Source: Pseudomonadota bacterium
GTDB taxonomy: Bacteria; Pseudomonadota; Alphaproteobacteria; Rhizobiales; Xanthobacteraceae
Direction: 5' to 3'
DNA length: 11,859 nucleotides
NCBI GenBank assembly: GCA_023388935.1
Contig: JAEWFG010000010.1
Span: 1-11,859, forward strand
Shown: positions 6,917-11,859 of the stretch, piece by piece
Numbering within the stretch: position 1 is the first letter of the stretch
Layout of the letters: every line of letters starts with the position of its first letter
Made by a program: the position numbers and the translations under genes
The notes under the pieces: generated by a model
Told to the model about the DNA's origin: nothing
Seen by the model: only the letters and a program-made list of their open reading frames with translations
The model's database searches: none

Positions 6917-8913
6917 AGCGCCACCACCAGGAGCAGCACGATCAACGCGGCGAAAACGAGCGTCAGATAGCGGCGGATGGTGAGGAATTGCAGCAGATTG
7001 ATGCGCTCGGTTACAACGCCGATCACCTTGGCGATCGGCGCGTAGAGCGCATCCCAGATCAGGTCGCGCATCTCGACGGTGAGCCGGGCCGGCGCGGGCG
7101 ACAAGGGCCGCGGCATCTCGCCGATCTCGTGCGCAGCGAAGATCACGCTGCCGAACACGCGGCGGATCGGCTGCGAGAAGCTGGAGGCGGAGTACTGGAT
7201 CGCGGGGTTCGGATCCGGATAGCCGCAATCCCAGGCCGGTGCGCGGCGCAAGCGATCCGACGCCAGGCGATGAATGGCGGAGGCTGCGGCCATGCCGCTG
7301 AGCGCTGCGAACAGAAACACCAAGAGACCGTTGTAGGAGCTGCGACTCTCCGCGATCGGCACGATGGTCAGCCACTCCAGTCCGGTCTGGTGCGGCATGA
7401 CGTTGCCGACCATGGCCTTGCTCACCGGGGCGAGCGCGTCGATGAAGAGGCCGGGCAGGATGCCAGCGACGAGGCAGAGAGCAGTCAGCGCGAACATCGC
7501 TGCGAGCGAGAAGCGATCCGTCTCGTGCGCGGATGCGGCGACATCCGAACGGGGACGGCCGAGGAAGCTGATGCCGTAGAGTTTGACGAAACACGCCGCG
7601 GCGAAAGCAGCGGCGAGCGCCAGCAGTCCGCCGACCGCCGGGATGATCAACTTCAATCCCCAGTTCGGCAGTTGCGGTGAGAGCAGGATGGCCTGGAAGG
7701 TCAGCCATTCCGAAACGAAGCCGTTGAACGGCGGCAACGCCGAGATCGCGACGCAGCCGACCAGCATCGCGAACGCCGTCTTCGGCATGCGATGGATCAG
7801 CCCGCCGAGCTTCTCCATGTCGCGCTCGCCGGTGACTTCCAGCACCGCACCAGCGCCGAAGAACAACAGGCTCTTGAACAGCGCGTGATTGAAGACGTGC
7901 AGCAGCGCCGCAGTGAAGGCGAGCGCGGCCACCCAATCGAGCCCCTGCGCCTTGAAGGCGAGCGCCAGCCCGAGGCCAGTGAAGATGATGCCGATATTCT
8001 CGATGGTCGAATAAGCGAGCACGCGCTTGATGTCGCGCTGCATGAGCGCATAGAGCACGCCCAGCGTCGCGGTCGGCCCGCCGACCAAGAGCACCACCAT
8101 GCTCCACCACCACACCGGTTCGGGCAGAAGATCAAAGACGATACGCACGAAGCCGTAGATGGCGACCTTGGTCATGACGCCGCTCATGAGGCCGGAGACG
8201 TGGCTGGGGGCGGCAGGATGGGCGAGCGGCAGCCAAGCGTGCAGCGGCACAAGGCCAGCCTTGGAGCCGGAGCCCAGCAGCGTGAGGATCACCACCATGC
8301 CGGTCAGCGCAGCCGAAGGATGCGAGGCTCGGATCGCATCGAAATCGTAACCGGCGCCGCTCGCGAGCAGGCCGAAGGCGAGCAGCAGCGTCAGCGTGCC
8401 GAAACTTGCCATCAGAAGATAGACATAGCCGGCGCGGACATTCTCGGCCTCGCGGTGATGCGACACCACCATCGCCCAGGAGGTCAACGACATGAATTCC
8501 CAGGCGACCAGGAAGCTGAAGGCATCGTTTGCCAGCACGACGACGTTCATCGCTGCGAGATAGGCAGGATAGAACGGCAGTACGCGGCCGGGGGATTCCT
8601 CGTGCTGGCCGTAGCCGAGCGCGAACAGGCTTGCAGCGGCGCCGCCGAGATTGACGACGACGAGGAAGAAGGCAGACAGTGCATCGAGCCGGAAATGGGC
8701 ACCGAGCCAAGGTAGGCCGATCGGCAGTGTCGCGGTCGGCGTCAGATGAGGGAAATAGAGCAGATCGGACAGCGCCGTGACACATAACGTCGATGTGGCG
8801 ATCAGGCATCCGCCGTAAAGGACGATCGAGCCGCGCGGGCGCGTCGACAGCACGACGCTCGCAGGCGCCAGCGCCAGCAGAGCCGCCACTGACCATAGCG
8901 CCACGGCGATCAT
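6913..8913 (-). CDS. hyfB: HyfB-like large antiporter-type membrane subunit (NuoL-like)
   Basis: This 666-aa protein (E. coli HyfB ~672) has 14-16 likely membrane helices. Channel signatures are E139 in VAWEFMSLTSW, K218 in GSGSKAGLVPLHAWLPLAHP, K249 in GVMTKVAIYG, QRDIKRVLAYSTIENIG (292-308) and K347 in HALFKSLLFFGAGAV. The long C-terminal extension carries WDCGYPDPNPAIQYSASSFS (561-580), which is characteristic of HyfB/HycC and absent from plain NuoL. The ATG at 8913 follows a strong GGAGGAG ribosome site about 6 nt upstream; two ATGs in that leader (8927, 8930) are out of frame. It is the first structural gene of the operon, 40 nt downstream of the XRE regulator, and overlaps hyfC by 4 nt. 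Confidence 0.95.
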   Translation of the reverse strand: MIAVALWSVAALLALAPASVVLSTRPRGSIVLYGGCLIATSTLCVTALSDLLYFPHLTPTATLPIGLPWLGAHFRLDALSAFFLVVVNLGGAAASLFALGYGQHEESPGRVLPFYPAYLAAMNVVVLANDAFSFLVAWEFMSLTSWAMVVSHHREAENVRAGYVYLLMASFGTLTLLLAFGLLASGAGYDFDAIRASHPSAALTGMVVILTLLGSGSKAGLVPLHAWLPLAHPAAPSHVSGLMSGVMTKVAIYGFVRIVFDLLPEPVWWWSMVVLLVGGPTATLGVLYALMQRDIKRVLAYSTIENIGIIFTGLGLALAFKAQGLDWVAALAFTAALLHVFNHALFKSLLFFGAGAVLEVTGERDMEKLGGLIHRMPKTAFAMLVGCVAISALPPFNGFVSEWLTFQAILLSPQLPNWGLKLIIPAVGGLLALAAAFAAACFVKLYGISFLGRPRSDVAASAHETDRFSLAAMFALTALCLVAGILPGLFIDALAPVSKAMVGNVMPHQTGLEWLTIVPIAESRSSYNGLLVFLFAALSGMAAASAIHRLASDRLRRAPAWDCGYPDPNPAIQYSASSFSQPIRRVFGSVIFAAHEIGEMPRPLSPAPARLTVEMRDLIWDALYAPIAKVIGVVTERINLLQFLTIRRYLTLVFAALIVLLLVVAL

Positions 8914-8953
8914 GGCCGCTCCTCCATCATGATCTGGGCGCGCGTCGCCATCG

Positions 8954-9223
8954 CTATTGGCCGCCTGCGCTCGGGGGTGGAGACTTCAGCCGCACACCGC
9001 GGCCCCCGGAGCTCGACGCCGCCCCCTCGGCGATCAGCTCGATGCCGGCAACCGACAGCGCCTCGACCAGCTTCACCAGGGAATCGACATTGCCGCGGAT
9101 CACCCCTTCGGAGGCCTCCATGCGCTGGATCGTTGGCAGCGACAGCGAACAGCGCTGCGCGAGTTCGCGCTGGTCAATCCTGAGCAAGGCACGGGCGGCT
9201 CGAAGCTGCGCGGCGGTGATCAC
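8954..9223 (-). CDS. XRE-family helix-turn-helix regulator
   Basis: This 89-aa protein is almost all DNA-binding domain. ITAAQLRAARALL is helix 1, QRELAQRCSLSLPTIQRME (~18-36) is the helix-turn-helix, and a segment NVDSLVKLVEALSVAGIELI closes the domain. The tail with GGRGVRLK resembles small alphaproteobacterial XRE proteins that end in a G-x-G-V-R-L motif. No ligand or dimerisation domain follows. The start is a GTG at 9223 with only a weak Shine-Dalgarno sequence (GGATAT). It ends 40 nt before hyfB on the same strand, so it may be co-transcribed with the hyf operon and regulate it. An inverted repeat 54-85 nt upstream of its start is a candidate operator. The regulatory link is inferred from position only. 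Confidence 0.85.
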   Translation of the reverse strand: MITAAQLRAARALLRIDQRELAQRCSLSLPTIQRMEASEGVIRGNVDSLVKLVEALSVAGIELIAEGAASSSGGRGVRLKSPPPSAGGQ

Positions 9224-9276
9224 GGGCGAATATCCGTGGCAGTTACAGTGATTGATTTACCAAGCTTAGGGCCCGC

Positions 9277-9308
9277 AAAATGAGGTTTCAAGCGTCATTT
9301 CTCATTTT
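9277..9308. promoter_or_regulatory. Inverted repeat, candidate operator upstream of the XRE gene
   Basis: AAAATGAG (9277-9284) and CTCATTTT (9301-9308) form a perfect 8-bp inverted repeat with a 16-nt spacer, in the AT-rich gap upstream of the XRE gene. On the minus strand a TTGAAA hexamer (9286-9291) lies inside it, followed after 18 nt by a poor -10 candidate (TAAGCT). An operator overlapping a -35 box is plausible, but the promoter itself is weakly supported. Confidence 0.35.
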
Positions 9309-9344
9309 TCTGTATGCAACGCTTTGGTGCACAATTGCGCATCG

Positions 9345-9488
9345 GATGTAGAGCACCGCAAGGACGGCCCCGACCGGACCTATAAGGCCGGCGAGGTGAT
9401 CACCGAAAGCACCGCTGCTGACCACTGGGCCGAGAACACCTCATCCGAGCCGGTCGTCCTCGTCAGCGTTGACCTGTTCAAGGAGTGA
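9345..9488 (+). pseudogene. Cupin-domain protein, 3' fragment
   Basis: Forty-seven residues ending in TGA at 9486-9488 read DVEHRKDGPDRTYKAGEVIT, then ESTAADHWAENTSSEPVVLV and SVDLFKE. This matches the second half of small cupin proteins: strand, KAGEVI turn, H-W-A-E-N-T-S, then a final V-V-L-V-S-V-D-L strand. The N-terminal metal-binding H-x-H motif is absent and no convincing start is visible (a GTG at 9327 is possible), so it is a remnant. It is divergent from the XRE/hyf operon, and the breakpoint near 9340-9345 borders that operon's upstream region. Confidence 0.6.
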
Positions 9489-9575
9489 AGCGGCCTTCGC
9501 GAGCACTGAGAGCACAGCTATTCTCCAAAAAGAACAACGCCTTCCTCGCAGCCGCTAGTCGAGAATACTGCATTG

Positions 9576-9603
9576 AAAGCCCTGGCGACGTCCGGGGCTT
9601 TTG
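9576..9603 (+). terminator. Terminator-like hairpin
   Basis: AAAGCCCTGG pairs with CCGGGGCTTT (one mismatch) across a CGACGT loop and runs into TTTTG on the + strand, as in a Rho-independent terminator. The only upstream + strand element is the cupin remnant ending at 9488, so it may be that gene's old terminator or the end of an unrecognised small RNA. Confidence 0.5.
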
Positions 9604-9800
9604 TCTATGGCCACCTCAGCGGTGTTCCGTCGTTAGACGTGAAGCGCAATGCCGCTTGTTGGGCCTAAGCGGCGGTTCGCAGCTACGCAGCAATGCGTCG
9701 GCTATCAGAGGAAAGGCGGACTAGACCTATGGCTTCGGATGCAGCGGTCCTGCCAGTATGTCGGAGTTGCTTTGGTGGTCGGCTTTGTCGAGGGCATTGG

Positions 9801-9839
9801 CGAAAATAAGCATGCTTTGCGTTGAGTTTTTCCCTCCCC
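9801..9839. repeat. Dispersed repeat, copy 1 (AAGCATGCTT ... TTTTTCCCTCCCC)
   Basis: The segment AAATAAGCATGCTT-like core (AAAATAAGCATGCTTTGCG) followed by GAGTTTTTCCCTCCCC recurs at 10608-10645 with a few changes and in the same orientation. The core contains the perfect palindrome AAGCATGCTT. Read on the minus strand it gives the peptide GREKLNAKHAYF, and copy 2 gives GREKFAGKHAYF. I recall such a string from translated Bradyrhizobium intergenic DNA, hence a genome-wide interspersed repeat (unchecked). Confidence 0.6.
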
Positions 9840-9954
9840 GGTGGTCCGCCAGAACAATCTTGAGCGCAGCCAATCGCCGCCGGAGACAAACCTCGTTTTC
9901 GTGTTCGAGAAAACCCTGGCGGCTCTCCGGTAGGAAGAGACTGAAGGAATGACG

Positions 9955-10230
9955 TCAGTTACGAAAACCGACGAGTTGTGCACATTGGGGGCACGTGCCA
10001 TCGGCCGCATGCCCAAGTTGGCGCGCGATCTCGCCCATCAGGTCGTCGTGGTCCCAGCACGTACCGTCACTCTTGATCATGTTCCGCGCGCGGTAAAAAG
10101 CATGGGTCTCGGCACCATCGTCGCCGACGCGGATGATCACATCCGGATGGAAAGGACAAACAATCGTAGCACGCGTCGTCAACAAGGCGTAGCGCACAGC
10201 TGATTGAAGATTATCCGCATCGACGGACAT
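9955..10230 (-). CDS. Hypothetical Cys/His-rich small protein, 91 aa
   Basis: This is an unrecognised protein of 91 aa from the ATG at 10230, which has AGGAAG about 7 nt upstream; the frame also runs to a TTG at 10254, but the ATG is better placed. It contains C25-P-F-H28, then PDVIIRVGDDGAETHAFYRA, C58 and H61 in TCWDHDDL, and C80-P-Q-C83. The CxxH and CxxC pairs around a compact core suggest a small zinc-binding fold. No membrane segment or signal is seen. The opposite strand also has an open frame (9949-10203), which I judge a shadow because it lacks a ribosome site and domain features. No operon partner is evident. Function is unknown. Confidence 0.6.
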   Translation of the reverse strand: MSVDADNLQSAVRYALLTTRATIVCPFHPDVIIRVGDDGAETHAFYRARNMIKSDGTCWDHDDLMGEIARQLGHAADGTCPQCAQLVGFRN

Positions 10231-10688
10231 CAGAGCTTCCTGATCCGAGCCCAAGCGAGCGATCTAAAAAGCGCGCTGAGCAACGAGGCCCCGGTGTGCC
10301 TAGGAGGCCGAGGTCCCCGTAACCGTAACAACCCAGTGCGGCTGGTCGCTCGGTATAAAAACAATCTACCGCGATGGGTGTGGTTCACCTTGCGCCAGGT
10401 CAAGTCCTGAAAGAATCTGTCGAGCGGCTATCTGCACACCGGGAGGCTAGGCGCGGGGGCGCGGCCCACGACGTTGCGTCGTGCGAGCTGAACAAATTTA
10501 GGTAGCCAGGGGGATGCGGCGCGATCCGCCACTATCGACGACAATCATCAGTTCGTCTGCTCGCCTTCGCGCCCTCAGGAGCCGCCGTGGCACGGGGCGG
10601 GGCTGACAGAAATAAGCATGCTTTCCGGCGAATTTTTCCCTCCCCCTAGGCCGGGCGAAGTTTCTGTTGGCGGCACGCGCAGAGACGA
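10231..10688. other. Gene-poor stretch
   Basis: No supported gene. A 43-codon frame (10374-10505, +) follows a TATAAA at 10354 but has no ribosome site or recognisable similarity. The stretch holds a 7-bp perfect hairpin (CACGACG-TTG-CGTCGTG, 10467-10483) and the second copy of the dispersed AAGCATGCTT repeat. It lies downstream of the serine recombinase remnant. Confidence 0.45.
10608..10645. repeat. Dispersed repeat, copy 2 (AAGCATGCTT ... TTTTTCCCTCCCC)
   Basis: AGAAATAAGCATGCTTTCCG then GCGAATTTTTCCCTCCCC matches copy 1 at 9801-9839 over nearly its full length in the same orientation, about 800 bp away. The match ends sharply after CCCTCCCC in both copies. Confidence 0.6.
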
Positions 10689-11180
10689 TCACCCTGCGAG
10701 AGCGCGATAGACCGAGGCCCGTCCAATCTTTAGCGCCTTCGCAATGGCGGATGGACCCAAGCCCTCGGCTTTCATCTGTTTGATCTTTGCCGGGTCAATG
10801 CTCGCCTTCCGGCCCTTGTAGACGCCCCGCGTCTTGGCGCTGGCGATGCCCTCCAGTTGGCGCTCGCGTCGCAGGTTGGTCTCAAACTCCCCAAACACGC
10901 CGAGCATGTCGAGGAAGCACTTGCCTGCCGCGGTGCTGGTGTCGATGGGCTGCTCTATCGCCTTCAGGATTGCGCCCCGAGCCCTTACAGCGCGAACGAT
11001 GTCTTGAAGGTCTCCGATGCTGCGCGCGAGGCGGTCGATGCGGGTGACCATCAGGACGTCGCCCTTGCGCAGGAAGTCGAGCACTGTCCGCAACTCCTCG
11101 CGACCGGCCGTCGTGGTGCCGCTGCGCTTCTCCGACCGGATGACCTCGCAGCCCGCAGCGCGGAGGGCGCTCTCCTGCAC
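10689..11180 (-). pseudogene. Serine recombinase (resolvase/invertase family) lacking the catalytic N-terminus
   Basis: An open frame of 163 aa from a GTG at 11180. It matches resolvases from after the first strand: ALRAAGCEVIRSEKRSG, then GDVLMVTRIDRLARS with the catalytic DRLAR arginines, FLDMLGVFGEFETNLRRERQ with the active-site helix glutamate and the arm helix, GVYKGRKASID, and a complete C-terminal HTH (PSAIAKALKIGRASVYRALAG from ~10 residues before). Family members are ~185-200 aa and begin with YxRVS, whose serine is the nucleophile. That segment is absent here, and the upstream DNA turns into an oppositely oriented response-regulator fragment within ~30 nt. It could still bind DNA but should not recombine. 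It is probably a relic of a Tn3-like element or integrated island. Confidence 0.8.
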
Positions 11181-11210
11181 GTCGGGGGGTCCCAGTCCAA
11201 CGCCGATTGA

Positions 11211-11331
11211 CAGCTACGTCGCCGCCGACCTCCAAGCGCATCCAGTCCTGCGCGACGCAGTCAATGTCGGAAAATCCTGGAGGCCCGAGTATCTCCTCAC
11301 GGTCCTTCGCGCCACCCTGGACGGGAAGTGA
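11211..11331 (+). pseudogene. Response regulator receiver domain, C-terminal fragment (copy 2)
   Basis: Thirty-nine residues ending in TGA at 11329-11331 begin SYVAADLQAHPVLRDAVNVG and continue KSWRPEYLLTVLRATLDGK. By hand, 28 of 39 residues equal the tail of the fragment at 157-330. At DNA level the first ~70 bp are much closer than the end. Only the region after the S/T-G-Y strand remains; upstream of ~11208 the similarity stops abruptly next to the truncated serine recombinase. It is oriented opposite to copy 1. Confidence 0.6.
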
Positions 11332-11566
11332 GGATGTTCTGTCGCTCCGAGCGCTGTATGGGACGTGAAGAAGCTCGCCAAAGCCAGCTCAGCTCAAATT
11401 TGAACGCGGCGTGTCGGCGGGTATCGATCCCTCTGAAAAGGATCCCGCCTCCACGTGGCGCCGAGCCTGAACGATCTCTTAGCGTCATCAAGCGTTGCCT
11501 CGGCGATTCCGGGTCATGGCGAAATGGCGGTGCCGCGTCGCCCTTTAATTCAAATGCCGCGGTTCC

Positions 11567-11574
11567 TATATACT
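11567..11574 (+). promoter_or_regulatory. Candidate -10 box directly before a small gene
   Basis: TATATACT (containing TATATA and TATACT) ends 4 nt before the ATG at 11579. With normal spacing, transcription would begin at or next to that ATG, implying a leaderless mRNA. The -35 region (around TTTAATTC) is a poor match, so this is tentative. Confidence 0.3.
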
Positions 11575-11578
11575 TTCC

Positions 11579-11728
11579 ATGACCAAATGGACGCCTAAGC
11601 GGGAACCCGCAAAGACAAAGGACCAACTCCGCGAGATGTTGGCGGAAGCTGTCCGTAACACGCAGCCGAAGTCGGAGAGGGTGCCTCCGGCTAAGAAACA
11701 TCGCGACCCGCCCGCTGGCGCAGTTTGA
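11579..11728 (+). CDS. Small hypothetical protein, 49 aa
   Basis: A short frame starts MTKWTPKREPAKTKDQLREM and contains LAEAVRNTQP, ending in TGA at 11726-11728. It is highly basic and hydrophilic, with one likely amphipathic helix (KDQLREMLAEAVRNT) and a Pro/Lys-rich tail. I believe short proteins with an (R/K)xQLRxMLAEAVRNTQ core are common among Bradyrhizobium hypotheticals, but have not checked this. No Shine-Dalgarno sequence is visible, and a -10-like TATATACT lies just before the start. It is followed 10 nt later by another small gene on the same strand. Function is unknown. Confidence 0.55.
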   Translation: MTKWTPKREPAKTKDQLREMLAEAVRNTQPKSERVPPAKKHRDPPAGAV

Positions 11729-11738
11729 ACTGCTCGCG

Positions 11739-11859
11739 ATGAAAAAGCCGGTCCTTTCGATTGACGAACCAGAGCCGAGGAGAGCTTCGCGAGCGGACCG
11801 GCCCCCTGCCGAGGGATTCGTAATGGTCGTGGACGGCCATTTTAAGTCAGAGTTTGAGA
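11739..11859 (+). CDS. Hypothetical protein, N-terminal part (runs off the window)
   Basis: The frame starts at the ATG at 11739 (MKKPVLSIDEPEPRRASRAD), continues with RPPAEGFVMVVDGHFKSEFE and is still open at the window end. The segment GFVMVVDGHFKSEF looks like a folded beta strand pair rather than random frame translation. Rhizobial small hypotheticals with a V-D-G-x-x-K-x-x-F motif come to mind, but no family can be named. It sits 10 nt behind the 49-aa gene and is probably co-transcribed with it. There is no clear ribosome site. Confidence 0.45.
   Translation, partial: MKKPVLSIDEPEPRRASRADRPPAEGFVMVVDGHFKSEFE

Larger units (their letters stand above)
9489..9954. other. Gene-poor stretch
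   Basis: I find no convincing gene here. The short open frames on both strands lack family motifs and ribosome sites. It contains a terminator-like hairpin (9576-9603) and the first copy of a dispersed AAGCATGCTT-type repeat (9801-9839). No tRNA-like structure was found by eye. Confidence 0.5.

Noticed and set aside
5960..8113. A 717-aa reading of hyfC
   Set aside because: The first ~400 residues are an off-frame reading of hyfB; the HyfC family starts at MTAFRDILSQ at 6916.
2341..8913. True complex I (Nuo) or functional formate hydrogenlyase
   Set aside because: No NuoE/F/G or quinone-module gene set, HyfB/HyfC/HyfE signatures are hydrogenase-4-like, and the NiFe ligands are missing with no formate dehydrogenase nearby.
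10467..10483. Perfect hairpin as a terminator
   Set aside because: 7-bp stem with a 3-nt loop but no T run on either side and no gene ending beside it.
10374..10505. 43-codon + strand frame after a TATAAA
   Set aside because: No ribosome site, no recognisable motif, and the -35 region does not fit; kept only as a remark in the gene-poor stretch.
11297..11701. 134-codon minus-strand frame at the right end
   Set aside because: Overlaps the response-regulator tail and the 49-aa gene on the other strand, and has no coherent domain.
1..11859. CRISPR array, tRNA or rRNA gene
   Set aside because: No regularly spaced repeats and no tRNA T-loop/anticodon arrangement or rRNA-like conserved stretch seen by eye.

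Overview
The window looks like chromosome of a Bradyrhizobium-type alphaproteobacterium (Nitrobacteraceae). The grounds are high G+C, hyf-type proteins of rhizobial flavour, the 'GTCAT-GCGAG ... AGCAATCCAGAC' palindromic repeat just after hyfI, and small hypothetical proteins of a kind I associate with Bradyrhizobium. The genus is an inference.

Core (about 1813-9223, all minus strand). A compact six-gene operon reads hyfB-hyfC-hyfE-hyfF-hyfG-hyfI, with overlaps of 4 nt or gaps of 2-3 nt. It encodes a membrane-bound group 4 [NiFe]-hydrogenase-like, complex I-like assembly. HyfB and HyfF are antiporter-like proton-channel subunits, HyfC is the NuoH-like anchor, HyfE has a NuoK-like part, HyfG is a fused NuoC/NuoD-like catalytic subunit, and HyfI is the NuoB-like small subunit. 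HyfI keeps its four cluster cysteines. HyfG has lost the Ni-binding cysteines: the first CxxC has become SxxS and the second pair is degenerate. It should therefore not be a hydrogenase. It fits the energy-converting hydrogenase-related (Ehr) class, whose redox reaction is unknown. No ferredoxin-like subunit, formate dehydrogenase or maturation gene is present. A small XRE-type regulator lies 40 nt upstream of hyfB on the same strand, with an inverted repeat in front of it.

Left flank (1-1800). This is a graveyard of gene fragments: the tail of a response regulator, the tail of a TenA-type protein, a tyrosine recombinase lacking its C-terminal catalytic part, the tail of a MOFRL-type glycerate kinase, and the palindromic repeat next to the end of hyfI.

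Right flank (9224-11859). A cupin tail fragment is followed by a gene-poor stretch with a terminator-like hairpin and two copies of an AAGCATGCTT-containing repeat. Then come a 91-aa Cys/His-rich hypothetical protein, a serine recombinase without its catalytic serine, a second response-regulator tail homologous to the one at the left end but in opposite orientation, and two small hypothetical genes (the last cut by the window edge).

Overall, an intact and apparently constrained energy-transducing operon sits between recombination scars. The most interesting points are the catalytic-site loss in HyfG with the rest of the machine preserved, and the inverted pair of response-regulator fragments near the two ends of the window.
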